Below are positions 32,690 through 40,201 of a stretch of 64,000 bases of DNA, piece by piece. The DNA comes from JASJAR01 sp038530285 (lineage in GTDB: Bacteria > Pseudomonadota > Alphaproteobacteria > Rhodobacterales > Rhodobacteraceae): NCBI GenBank assembly GCA_038530285.1, contig JBCBCY010000009.1, positions 82,587 to 146,586 on the forward strand. Reading direction: 5' to 3'. Under the pieces are notes generated by a model that saw nothing but the letters and a program-made list of their open reading frames with translations, had not been told where the DNA came from and made no database searches. The number at the start of each line of letters is the position of its first letter. The stretch's first letter is position 1. Both the position numbers and the translations under genes were made by a program.

Positions 32690-32814
32690 TGTTCTGACAA
32701 AGAAATGCCCCGCCCTAGACCAACACCTGTCGCGCTCGCGCCGCGATTGCGCGCGACGGTTATGTCGTAGCGAAAGACGCTCACCCCGGTGCCGTGGATT
32801 TTTACAGCCCCCAC
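32641..32814 (-). CDS. Possible 57-residue protein coupled to the DUF2794 gene
   Basis: From a GTG at 32814 to a TGA overlapping the ATG at 32644 (ATGA). The peptide contains VSVFRYDITVARNRGASATG and EQWQGLIYKDLAGRLAQ. Stop/start coupling argues for translation; weak ribosome-binding sequence, several rare codons (GTA, ATA, CTA, AGG) and no known family argue against. It overlaps the candidate structured RNA on the other strand. Confidence 0.25.
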   Translation of the reverse strand: MGAVKIHGTGVSVFRYDITVARNRGASATGVGLGRGISLSEQWQGLIYKDLAGRLAQ

Positions 32815-32868
32815 CCAGCCTGCGGCACCGGGGGTCTTCGCCAAACCCGCTTCGGCGGGTTTTCCTTT
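32735..32868 (+). ncRNA. Candidate structured RNA ending in a terminator
   Basis: On the + strand: a small AGCG/CGCT hairpin (32769-32781), then a perfect 11-bp stem CCCCGGTGCCG (32784-32794) with CGGCACCGGGG (32823-32833), then AAACCCGC-TTCG-GCGGGTTTT followed by CCTTTT (32843-32868). No plus-strand gene precedes this terminator; the nearest upstream genes are minus-strand. That leaves a short non-coding transcript or the leader of the helicase gene as explanations. It does not match the 4.5S, tmRNA or 6S consensus that I know. Confidence 0.3.
32843..32868 (+). terminator. Rho-independent terminator upstream of rhlE
   Basis: AAACCCGC, loop TTCG, GCGGGTTTT, then CCTTTT. It has a very stable UUCG-type loop and faces the same way as the helicase gene that starts 260 bp further on. 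Confidence 0.7.
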
Positions 32869-33128
32869 TGGGCAACACCTTTTTGCTTCGTTTGTAATTT
32901 TCTTGACTTGTCGCGCCCGGTGGCCCACTTGCCACCCAAGCGATCAGCGTTCTGCCGCGTGAGCAGACGCCCCACACCACCGGGGCCCACGCCCGCCAAC
33001 CGTTTCCGACATCACGCGAGGAGGCAGCGCCGCCATTCGGGCCGGCGCACTCTGACCGTTTCCCCCGGCCCGCCCGTCAGGCGTTGCCGGGCCCAACCTC
33101 TGCAGGGTTCATCCCCTGCGGAAAGGAC

Positions 33129-34412
33129 ATGATGACATTTGATGACTTCGGGCTTCAGCCCGGCATTCTGAAACAGCTCGAAGCCCAGGGGCTGACCGAG
33201 CCTACGCCGATCCAGGCCAAAGCGATCCCGATTGCTCTGCAGGGCCGTGACGTGATGGGGCTGGCGCAAACCGGCACCGGAAAAACAGCCGCCTTTGGCT
33301 TGCCGCTTTTGAACGCGCTGATCTCTGCGGGCACGCCGCCCGTGGCGAAATCCGCCACCGGGCTTGTGCTGGCGCCCACGCGCGAGCTTGCAAAGCAAAT
33401 CTCTGAAGCGCTGGCGGGGTTCACCCGGGGCGGCCACCTGAAAGTCGTGGTCGTCGTGGGCGGGGTCTCGATGAACCGCCAGATCAACGCGATGCGCAAA
33501 GGGGCCGATCTTCTGATCGCAACACCCGGGCGCCTGATGGACCATGTTGAACAAAAGACCATCCGCCTGGACCAAACCCGCTTTTTGGTCCTCGATGAGG
33601 CCGACCAGATGCTCGATATGGGCTTTATCCACGCCCTGCGGAAGATCGCGCCATTGTTGCCGCGTGAGCGTCAGACGATGATGTTCTCGGCCACCATGCC
33701 AAAGCTGATGGCAGATCTTTCAAAGCAGTTTTTGACCGATCCCACCCGGGTCGAAGTGGCGCGCCCTGGTGTGGCGGCTGATAAAATCACCCAATCGGTG
33801 CACTTTGTCGGCCAGCCTGCCAAGACCGGACTTCTGACCCGCCTTCTGGGCGAGCATGTGGGCGAACGCGCGGTGGTGTTTGCGCGCACCAAACACGGGT
33901 CAGAACGGCTGATGAAGAAGCTGGTGCAAGCCGGTTTCGCCGCCGCATCTATCCACGGCAACAAAAGTCAGGGCCAGCGGGACCGCGCGCTTGCCGGGTT
34001 CAAATCGGGCGAGGTTACGGTTCTGGTGGCAACGGATGTCGCGGCCCGCGGGATCGACATCCCGGATGTGAAATACGTCTACAACTTCGATCTGCCCAAC
34101 GTGGCGGAAAACTATATCCACCGGATCGGGCGCACGGCCCGGGCGGGGGCGTCGGGCCAGGCTGTGGCCTTTTGTTCGCCCGAAGAGTTGTCGGAATTCC
34201 GCGCGATTGAAATGGTGCTGAAGACCACCATTCCTGTGGCCGGGGGCGTTGTTCCTGAACCTGCATCGCGTCCCGCCCGCCAGGGTCGTAAGCCAGGCGG
34301 TAAGCCCGGGGGACATTCTGGTGGCAAGCCAGCTGCAAATGCAGGTGGCAAGGCCCGCGCGCGTCCGCGCCGCGGCCGCCGCCGGGGCAAGGGTGCCAAA
34401 CAAGCTGCTTAG
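33129..34412 (+). CDS. rhlE: DEAD-box ATP-dependent RNA helicase, RhlE type
   Basis: 427 residues. Motifs in order: Q-motif FGLQPGILKQLEAQGLTEPTPIQ, motif I AQTGTGKTAAF, Ia PTRELAKQ, Ib TPGRLMD, II VLDEADQMLD, III FSATMP, then VLVATDVAARGIDIPDV (V) and HRIGRTARAG (VI). The C-terminus is a Gly/Lys/Arg-rich low-complexity tail (repeats of GGKPGG type, then RPRRGRRRGKG), expected to bind RNA non-specifically. The ATG at 33129 follows GAAAGGA. It likely acts in ribosome assembly or RNA decay, as RhlE relatives do. Confidence 0.93.
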   Translation: MMTFDDFGLQPGILKQLEAQGLTEPTPIQAKAIPIALQGRDVMGLAQTGTGKTAAFGLPLLNALISAGTPPVAKSATGLVLAPTRELAKQISEALAGFTRGGHLKVVVVVGGVSMNRQINAMRKGADLLIATPGRLMDHVEQKTIRLDQTRFLVLDEADQMLDMGFIHALRKIAPLLPRERQTMMFSATMPKLMADLSKQFLTDPTRVEVARPGVAADKITQSVHFVGQPAKTGLLTRLLGEHVGERAVVFARTKHGSERLMKKLVQAGFAAASIHGNKSQGQRDRALAGFKSGEVTVLVATDVAARGIDIPDVKYVYNFDLPNVAENYIHRIGRTARAGASGQAVAFCSPEELSEFRAIEMVLKTTIPVAGGVVPEPASRPARQGRKPGGKPGGHSGGKPAANAGGKARARPRRGRRRGKGAKQAA

Positions 34413-34635
34413 GTCTGGCGTGTTTATCCGCACCTGATGCGCGACAAGGGCAGCAAGAGTTACCTTTGTCGGGCCCGCATCCAAAGGGGTCTCACCTCAT
34501 CGTGCGACCGGCCAGATTTCGTTTGAAAGAGCCTGACAGGATGAGTGTTCCCTTGACGGCAAGGCGCAGAAGCACGCGCGCGCGGATGATGGCCAAGAAG
34601 CCTTGCCGCGATCTTTTCGAACATGTCTTTTGCGT
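34413..34635. other. Intergenic region between convergent rhlE and imuB
   Basis: No gene is supported. A CGACAAGG / CCTTTGTCG imperfect stem around 34442-34474 could serve as a terminator for rhlE. The remainder has short readings on both strands without recognisable features. Confidence 0.4.
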
Positions 34636-36294
34636 TCAAGCAAACCGACCCTGACAAAACCAACCCGCTGACATTGCCGCCCCATGTGCAAAGTAAAGCC
34701 ATAGCACCTCGCCCGCGTCCGTCGTCACCCGCCAGTAATCACGCAACCCCGTGCGCCAGTCGGGCTCATCGAGCCACCATTCGGGCGCGATCCGTTCGGG
34801 CCCCACGGCGGCCACCACCGACAGGTCCCGCCGACGCCAGCGAAACTGCATGGGCAGCGCAGGGACATCAGGCGCGGTCACCATTTCGGGCCGCCACAAC
34901 AGCACCGGACGCGGTCCTGGCGGGTCCGGCCAGCCTTGCGCAGGTTCTGACCATGCCGCGCCCAGGGTCAGCGCGGTTTTCTCAGGAATATGGCTGTCTG
35001 CTGGGTGCAGCCGGGTGATCGCCTCAAGCCCCAGCCGGGCGCCAAGCTTGCCGATCAGATCGTCCAGCGGCGCGCCGCCGGTCACCCGGTCTGCCCCATC
35101 GCGCGCCGCGTCCAGATGGCCGCGATGCTGATGGGCGTGCACCGGCTCGGTGCGGGTTGCCACCAGCCGGATCCGGTCGATGCCAAAACCGGCATCAATA
35201 TCACCGATCTTCATCGCCAGCAGGGGCCGGATCCGGTCGGGATTGGCCGAAGGGCGCGCCAGCCCCACCTCGATCACGGCGGTGCCTTGATCAACGCGCT
35301 GGGCCTCCAGCCGGACCTCACGTGCGCCGCGGCCCTTGTCTTCAAGCGCCTGGGTCAGCCGCGGCAGCAGCCGGTCGAGGGCCGCCAGCATGTCGTCTTC
35401 AAGACCAACCGGCTCGGGCAGGGTCAGGCGCACCGCGAAATGGTCAGGCGGCTTGGCTGGTGTGATCGGTTCGGGTTCGGTTCCCATCGCCTGATCCAGA
35501 CGCCGCACCAGCATCGCACCGAACCGACGTGCAAGCGCCGCACGCGGCTGCCCGGCAAGGTCTTCAACCCGCCTCAGACCCAGGCGCACCAGATCGGTGA
35601 CAGCCTGATCTTCCAGTCGCAGTGCTGCCACCGGCAGGGGCCCGATCGCGGCGCGTGTCCCACCGATGGGGGCAATCCGCGCCGCACTTGCCGCCAGGGG
35701 CGCGGTTTGCGGCGCCGGTCCACCCTTTTCCCAATGCCGCCGCCGGGCTGCGCGGGACCGCGTGGCCCGCGCTTCCTGATCAATATCATCACCAGAGCGC
35801 GCTGCCCCACCGCTGGCGCGTCCCGCATAGCGCGCCAACGCCCAGGCCGCCCCGGGTGTGTCGGCGATGCCTGCGCGCACTGTCAGGCCAAGCCCCGCGC
35901 AATCGGCCTCAACCTCAGTCAAAAGACCCGCTTCGCCGCCGAACAAATGCGCGCAGCCCGTCAGATCCACCATCAATCCTTCGGGCGGTTCTTCGGCCAC
36001 CCAGGGGCTGAACTTGCCCGCCCAGCGGCGCAGGTTTTGCAAAAAAGCGGCCTCGGCCAGCGGGTTCTGCAGCCTTGTGATCAATTCGGGACACATCGCT
36101 TGGGCATCGCGCAAAGGCTGGCCCGGGGTCAGACCAGCCTCAGACGCGGTCACCGACAGCGACACCAGCACCTGGGCATTGCCGATATTGGCCGCCACTG
36201 CCAGAGGCGCTTCGGTCAACCCGCGATCAACACGCAAAACGCGTTCCGCCCCAAGGCGCGGAAACCAAAGCGATAGGATGCGGCGGTGGTGCAT
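34636..36294 (-). CDS. imuB: ImuB, Y-family polymerase-like SOS mutagenesis protein
   Basis: About 552 residues. The start RRILSLWFPRLGAERVLR and the segments PLAVAANIGNAQVLVSLS, GLTPGQPLRDAQAMCPEL and VDLTGCAHLFGGEAGLL are typical of ImuB. ImuB is a catalytically dead Y-family polymerase relative that links ImuA and DnaE2 to the beta clamp. An ATG at 36312 in the same frame abuts the SOS operator, so I prefer the ATG at 36294, which fits the family start. Neither imuA nor dnaE2 is adjacent: upstream is a ydeI-like gene and downstream is the convergent rhlE. Confidence 0.9.
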   Translation of the reverse strand: MHHRRILSLWFPRLGAERVLRVDRGLTEAPLAVAANIGNAQVLVSLSVTASEAGLTPGQPLRDAQAMCPELITRLQNPLAEAAFLQNLRRWAGKFSPWVAEEPPEGLMVDLTGCAHLFGGEAGLLTEVEADCAGLGLTVRAGIADTPGAAWALARYAGRASGGAARSGDDIDQEARATRSRAARRRHWEKGGPAPQTAPLAASAARIAPIGGTRAAIGPLPVAALRLEDQAVTDLVRLGLRRVEDLAGQPRAALARRFGAMLVRRLDQAMGTEPEPITPAKPPDHFAVRLTLPEPVGLEDDMLAALDRLLPRLTQALEDKGRGAREVRLEAQRVDQGTAVIEVGLARPSANPDRIRPLLAMKIGDIDAGFGIDRIRLVATRTEPVHAHQHRGHLDAARDGADRVTGGAPLDDLIGKLGARLGLEAITRLHPADSHIPEKTALTLGAAWSEPAQGWPDPPGPRPVLLWRPEMVTAPDVPALPMQFRWRRRDLSVVAAVGPERIAPEWWLDEPDWRTGLRDYWRVTTDAGEVLWLYFAHGAAMSAGWFCQGRFA

Positions 36295-36312
36295 GGGCGG
36301 GCAGCAATGCAT

Positions 36313-36349
36313 GTTCCTGATTTGTTCCTATCTAGAACGCCACCTGTTC
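36313..36349 (-). promoter_or_regulatory. SOS (LexA) operator array upstream of imuB
   Basis: On the + strand GTTC occurs at 36313, 36324 and 36346, with GAAC at 36335. Each 4-mer is separated by exactly 7 bases, giving an 11-bp period. On the minus strand the gene-proximal pair reads GAAC-AAATCAG-GAAC, the established alphaproteobacterial LexA box (GAAC-N7-GAAC). DNA-damage control of imuB is therefore expected. Confidence 0.8.
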
Positions 36350-36366
36350 AGAGTCGAGTCCGCCCC

Positions 36367-36400
36367 CTTCCTCTTGCCAAAAAATACCTCCGCCGGAGGC
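36367..36400 (-). repeat. Dispersed intergenic repeat, copy D (inverted, partial)
   Basis: On the minus strand: CCGGCGGAGGTATTTTTTGG followed by CAAGAGGAAG. It matches the tail of copy B closely but lacks the GGGGGCTCTGCCCCC hairpin. Confidence 0.6.
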
Positions 36401-36401
36401 C

Positions 36402-36448
36402 CCGATTTTTCAAAAAATCGGTCCGCGATCCTTCCTTCAAGGATCGCG
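36402..36448 (-). terminator. Double hairpin after the ydeI-like gene
   Basis: Immediately after the stop at 36455 on the minus strand come CGCGATCCTT-GAAGG-AAGGATCGCG (36448-36424) and then CCGATTTTTTGAAAAATCGG (36421-36402). The first is a stable 10-bp stem; the second contains the T-rich run. Together they look like a terminator. Confidence 0.6.
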
Positions 36449-36454
36449 CAGGGC

Positions 36455-37024
36455 CTAGAAATTGGCCATCTTCTCGCCGCGCGCCACCGTGTCTGCCGCC
36501 TTGGCGATGCGTTTGGCCCGTGTGGGGGCCGTCTTGGCCAGTTTGATCCAGCGCAGCACATTGCGCCGGTAAGACGGGGCAAAGGCCTCAAAATCCGCAC
36601 CGGCTTCTGCCAGGGCCGCGGCGAAATCCTCTGGCACAATCAGCGCGTCCACATCCGCCATGAAATCCCACAGGCCCGAGGCTTTGCCGCGCTCCACCGA
36701 TGCCCGGCCCGGGGGCGCCATCCGCCCTTCGGCCTCAAGCTGCGCCGCGCGGTTCTTGTAGCTTTGCGCCCAGTACTCTGCCTTGCGCGGGCTGATCATC
36801 TGCATCGTGCGTTCTGCATCAAGCTTCCGGCGGATCCCGTCGATCCAGCCAAAAGCCACCAGTTCATCCAGCACTGCGTCGCGAGAGACATACTTTTCCC
36901 GCGTTGCGGCCAGATAGGTCACCAACCAGACCGATGCCTGCTGCCCATGATTGGCCTCAAGCCAGGCGCGCAATTGCGGCGCGGACGTCACTTCAATCTG
37001 CTCAAACTGTTCCGTCTTGATCAT
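36455..37024 (-). CDS. YdeI/OmpD-associated family protein
   Basis: 189 residues. The N-terminal YdeI domain has APQLRAWLEANHGQQASVWLV, DELVAFGWIDGIRRKLDAERTMQMISPRK, and AEYWAQSYKNRAAQLEAEGRM. The C-terminal helices (SYRRNVLRWIKLAKTAPTRAKRI) are the usual OmdA-like end. The biochemical role of the family is unclear. It overlaps the upstream HAD gene by 23 bp and is the last gene of that operon. Confidence 0.85.
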   Translation of the reverse strand: MIKTEQFEQIEVTSAPQLRAWLEANHGQQASVWLVTYLAATREKYVSRDAVLDELVAFGWIDGIRRKLDAERTMQMISPRKAEYWAQSYKNRAAQLEAEGRMAPPGRASVERGKASGLWDFMADVDALIVPEDFAAALAEAGADFEAFAPSYRRNVLRWIKLAKTAPTRAKRIAKAADTVARGEKMANF

Positions 37025-37676
37025 TCGCCACACCCATCATCGCTGCGACATCTGACATAGTTCGCGCAATGGGCACGCCCAGCGGGGCCAGCAACGCCTC
37101 GGGCGTGCGTTCGGCGTAGGCAATCACCTTGCAGCCCGCCGCAAGACCCCCCTTGGCGCCAGACGGGCTGTCATCAACGACCACGCAGCGCGCAGGATCC
37201 GCGCCCAAAAGGCTGGCCAACTTCAGATAGATGTCAGGCGCAGGCTTGGCCGGGACCCCGTCATGGGCCGAGACCATTTTGTCTTTGCACCGCTCCCACA
37301 GGCCGTTCTGGCCAAGGGTGATCTCCATCTTGGCGCGCGGCCCGTTCGACCCCACACCAAACGGGATGCCCAAAGCATCCAGCCGGTCCAGAAGGTCGGG
37401 CACACCCTTGATCAAGGGCGTGCCACGCCGCAGCGCGTCAAAGGTTTCCGCGTAGATCTCATCGACCCAACCCTTGGGCAGGTCCGCGCCTTGGGCCCGG
37501 GCCTTTTCCCCGACCCCGGCCAATGTGCCGCCCAGGAAATACTCGGTCACCTCAGCCGCGCTGACGGCAATGCCGTAGCGTGCCAGATTGGCGATAATCA
37601 CCCTGTCGGTCACAGGCTCGCTGTCCACCAGCACCCCGTCACAATCAAACAGCACCGCATCAGGTCGCATGGGCAT
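37002..37676 (-). CDS. HAD-superfamily phosphatase (subfamily IA)
   Basis: 224 residues. Motif I is VLFDCDGVLVDSEP (nucleophile and acid Asp), motif II is GVGSNGPRAK (Ser), the lysine is in GVPAKPAPD, and motif IV is CVVVDDSPSGAKGG. An alpha-helical cap lies between motifs I and II. It hydrolyses a small phosphate ester, possibly a sugar phosphate or phosphoglycolate; the specificity is not readable. It overlaps rsmD upstream by 17 bp (11 bp if the second ATG, at 37670, is used). Confidence 0.9.
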   Translation of the reverse strand: MPMRPDAVLFDCDGVLVDSEPVTDRVIIANLARYGIAVSAAEVTEYFLGGTLAGVGEKARAQGADLPKGWVDEIYAETFDALRRGTPLIKGVPDLLDRLDALGIPFGVGSNGPRAKMEITLGQNGLWERCKDKMVSAHDGVPAKPAPDIYLKLASLLGADPARCVVVDDSPSGAKGGLAAGCKVIAYAERTPEALLAPLGVPIARTMSDVAAMMGVANDQDGTV

Positions 37677-38220
37677 ACTCCAAAATGTGAATGTGAGCCG
37701 CGCCGTAGCGGCGCATGTCGCGCAAGGTGAACCCGGCAGGCGGGGTTTGCGCTGCGGCCTCTTCCCAGATCACGGTCGCACCTGGTGCCAGCCAACCGTC
37801 ATTGGCAACCGCGCCAAGGGCGCGCGCGCCGAGCCCTTTGCCGTAAGGCGGGTCGAGAAACACCAGCGCCGCCGGTGCGCCCGGGGCCGGGCCGGGCCGT
37901 GTCGCGTCGCGGTGCAACAGCGTCGTCTCACCCTTGGCCTTGGCTTTTGCGATATTTGCCCGCAGCAGCGCCTGCGCCTTGGCCCCGTTGTCGATGAAGG
38001 TCACATGGGCTGCCCCGCGCGACAAAGCCTCCAGCCCCAAGGCACCCGTACCCGCAAAAAGGTCAAGCACATGCGCGCCGCCGGGCAGCCCGTGGCTCAT
38101 CAGGATGTTGAACAGGTTCTCGCGCACCCGGTCGCCTGTTGGTCTGAGGTGGGCTGCCGCATCCCCTTTGCCCAAGAGGGTCAGTTGTAGTCCTTTAAAG
38201 CGCCCGGCCACGATCCTCAT
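37660..38220 (-). CDS. rsmD: 16S rRNA (guanine966-N2)-methyltransferase
   Basis: 186 residues. The start MRIVAGRFKG, the RPTGDRVRENLFNIL segment, the SAM loop VLDLFAGTGALGLEALSRGA and the catalytic LVFLDPPYGKGLG (DPPY) are diagnostic of RsmD. It follows the ferredoxin-reductase-like gene by 7 bp. Confidence 0.96.
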   Translation of the reverse strand: MRIVAGRFKGLQLTLLGKGDAAAHLRPTGDRVRENLFNILMSHGLPGGAHVLDLFAGTGALGLEALSRGAAHVTFIDNGAKAQALLRANIAKAKAKGETTLLHRDATRPGPAPGAPAALVFLDPPYGKGLGARALGAVANDGWLAPGATVIWEEAAAQTPPAGFTLRDMRRYGAAHIHILEYAHAT

Positions 38221-38227
38221 CGCGGGG

Positions 38228-39430
38228 TCATTTCAAAAGCGCCTTCAGATCAATGGCAGGGTCCACCACAGCGGCGGGGTCGGCGGATTTGCCCGTCTCA
38301 ATCAGGCGCTTGCCGACCATATAAGCGCGCGGGTCGTTCATCGCGTCGATCGCCAGAAGCGTGTCGCCCGCGTAGTACCAATGGGACCGCGCCGCGCCAC
38401 TGTCGCGCACCACGACCCGGTCATAGCCGCTGTTCAGCCCCGCGATCTGCAGTTTGACGTCGTATTGATCCGACCAGAACCAGGGTTTTGGCACATTGGG
38501 CGTGTCGGCCCCGGTGATATTGGCGGCCACCGCCTCGGCCATGTCGATGGCATTGCCCACGCTTTCAAGTCGGATGCGCCCGGACCCATAGGTAAAAGAC
38601 GCGCAATCGCCCGCAGCCCAGATGTTGGGGTCTGACGTGCGGCCCATCGCGTCGCAGGCAATCCCGTTGTCCAGGGTCAAGCCGGCGGCCTCTGCCAAGC
38701 GTGTATCCGGCACGATGCCAATCCCGACGATGGCGAAGTCTACGTCTAGGCGCGATCTATCGGCAAACTCCGCGCCTGTCACCCGAGTGTTGCCGACAAG
38801 GCGCGCAAGGTCGGCACCTTCGCGGATGTCCACCCCATGGGCGCGGTGCAAATCGCGGAAATAATCGGCCGTTTCTTCTGCCGCGACACGGCCCAATATG
38901 CGGGCGTCACGTTCCACCAAGGTCGTCGTCACGCCACGTTTGGCCGCCACGGCTGCGGCCTCAAGGCCGATGTAGCCTCCGCCGATGATCAGCGCGCGTG
39001 CGCCTTTGCGGAACTCAACCGCCATGGCGTCGATATCCGCCAGCGTCCGCACGGTATAAACGCCGTCCAAGTCACCGCCAACGGTGCCGGGCAGCTTTCG
39101 GGGAGTGGCTCCGGTCGTCAGGACAAGATCGTCATAGGATAGCACTTCGGTGTGGGTGGTCACGGTTTTTGCGACCGGATCGATCGTGCTGACGGTAGTT
39201 CCCGTCAAAAGCGTGATCCCATTTTCGCCGTAAGCGGGTGTGGGGCGCAAAAACAGCCGCTCGCGGTCCATCTCACCCAGAAGATAGGCTTTCGACAGCG
39301 GCGGGCGCTGATAGGGCGGGTGCGGTTCAGCGCCGATCAACGTGATGTCAGCGTCATATCCAAGCGCACGCAGCTTGAACGCGGCCGATGATCCTGCCTG
39401 GCCTGCGCCAATGATGATCGTGCCGCTCAT
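38228..39430 (-). CDS. FAD-dependent ferredoxin reductase-like NAD(P)H oxidoreductase
   Basis: 400 residues. The FAD loop is TIIIGAGQAGSSAAFKLRALG, PYQRPPLSKAYL binds FAD, the NAD loop is ALIIGGGYIGLEAAAVAAKRG, and FAD motif 2 is NIWAAGDCASF. A reductase C-terminal domain (PWFWSDQYDVKLQIAGLN) follows. The pattern is that of putidaredoxin/rhodocoxin reductases, which pass electrons from NAD(P)H to a [2Fe-2S] ferredoxin. No P450 or ferredoxin gene is nearby. The start is ATG 39430. Confidence 0.9.
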   Translation of the reverse strand: MSGTIIIGAGQAGSSAAFKLRALGYDADITLIGAEPHPPYQRPPLSKAYLLGEMDRERLFLRPTPAYGENGITLLTGTTVSTIDPVAKTVTTHTEVLSYDDLVLTTGATPRKLPGTVGGDLDGVYTVRTLADIDAMAVEFRKGARALIIGGGYIGLEAAAVAAKRGVTTTLVERDARILGRVAAEETADYFRDLHRAHGVDIREGADLARLVGNTRVTGAEFADRSRLDVDFAIVGIGIVPDTRLAEAAGLTLDNGIACDAMGRTSDPNIWAAGDCASFTYGSGRIRLESVGNAIDMAEAVAANITGADTPNVPKPWFWSDQYDVKLQIAGLNSGYDRVVVRDSGAARSHWYYAGDTLLAIDAMNDPRAYMVGKRLIETGKSADPAAVVDPAIDLKALLK

Positions 39431-39507
39431 CTGGTTCCCTCTGGCCTCTGCGCTCAGGGGCGTTATATCGCGGGTGCAGAGACGTGCAATCGGAAGGACG
39501 ATGCGAG

Positions 39508-39993
39508 ATGGCAATTCAGGTTGGCGACAAGGTGCCCGGTGCAACGCTGGGTCAAATGGGCAAAGACGGGGCTGAGGCGGTCGATCTGATCGACAAGCTG
39601 AAGGGCCGCAAGGTTGTGCTTTTCGGTTTGCCGGGGGCGTTCACCGGGACCTGCAGTTCGGCGCATCTGCCGAGCTTTGTGCGCACCGCCGACGATATCC
39701 GCGCCAAAGGTGTGGACGAGATCATTTGCGTGTCGGTGAACGATTTGTTCGTGATGGCCGAATGGGCAAAAACCACAGGTGCCAATGACGCGGGCCTGAC
39801 CATGCTGGCTGATCCCAAGGGCGATTACGCCCGCGCGCTGGGCCTGCAGTTCGATGCGCCCCCGGTGGGCCTTTACGGGCGGCTCGAACGCCATGCGATG
39901 ATCGTCGAGGATGGTGTGATCACATCGCTGGATGTGGAGGAACCCGGTGTGTGTACCGCCACGGCTGGTGAGGCTGTTCTGGCGAAGCTCTAA
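39508..39993 (+). CDS. Peroxiredoxin, Prx5 type
   Basis: 161 residues. The peroxidatic Cys is in LPGAFTGTCSSAHLPSF, the Prx5 form (P-x-A-F-T-x-x-C), and the second conserved part is VNDLFVMAEWAKTTGA. It reduces hydroperoxides using thiols. The ATG at 39508 is preceded by GGAAGGA. It is divergent from the reductase gene across 77 bp, which may reflect shared redox control. Confidence 0.95.
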   Translation: MAIQVGDKVPGATLGQMGKDGAEAVDLIDKLKGRKVVLFGLPGAFTGTCSSAHLPSFVRTADDIRAKGVDEIICVSVNDLFVMAEWAKTTGANDAGLTMLADPKGDYARALGLQFDAPPVGLYGRLERHAMIVEDGVITSLDVEEPGVCTATAGEAVLAKL

Positions 39994-39994
39994 A

Positions 39995-40097
39995 GCGCAA
40001 TCCGAAAAGTGGGCACCGGTTTTCGGGTCAATTGCGCGGTATAGTTTCAGACAGCGCAATCCGAAAAGTGGGCACCGGTTTTCGGACTAGATTGCGC
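39995..40097. repeat. Two tandem copies of a CCGAAAA/TTTTCGG hairpin element
   Basis: Copy 1 (39995-40037) and copy 2 (40054-40097) share GCGCAATCCGAAAAGTGGGC and ACCGGTTTTCGG without a mismatch. Each folds into nested stems, CCGAAAA with TTTTCGG inside and GCGCAAT with ATTGCGC outside. The element resembles dispersed intergenic palindromes common in alphaproteobacteria. Placed right after the peroxiredoxin stop, it may also act as a bidirectional terminator. Confidence 0.8.
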
Positions 40098-40121
40098 CGC
40101 GCCTTCGCGCAACGCCAGGAA

Positions 40122-40179
40122 GGGGGGCTCTGCCCCCCGGCCGTTCGGCCCGCCGAAGGTATTTATGGGCCGATGAAAC
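40122..40179 (+). repeat. Dispersed intergenic hairpin repeat, copy E
   Basis: GGGGGGCTCTGCCCCCC hairpin, linker CGGCCGTTCGGCCCG, then CCGAAGGTATTTATGGGCCG and ATGAAACG. The hairpin matches copies A and B; the tail is more diverged. Confidence 0.7.
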
Positions 40180-40201
40180 GGTGTTGCGTGCAGGGTTCGC
40201 G

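Noticed and set aside
34460..34702. Possible 80-residue protein downstream of imuB on the minus strand
   Set aside because: It overlaps the imuB 3' end, is rich in Arg/His/Pro and lacks any recognisable feature.
34990..36276. A 428-codon open reading on the + strand opposite imuB
   Set aside because: It lies wholly antisense to a gene with clear ImuB motifs, has low-complexity Arg/Gln/His-rich composition and no recognisable domain; this is typical of antisense shadows in GC-rich genes.
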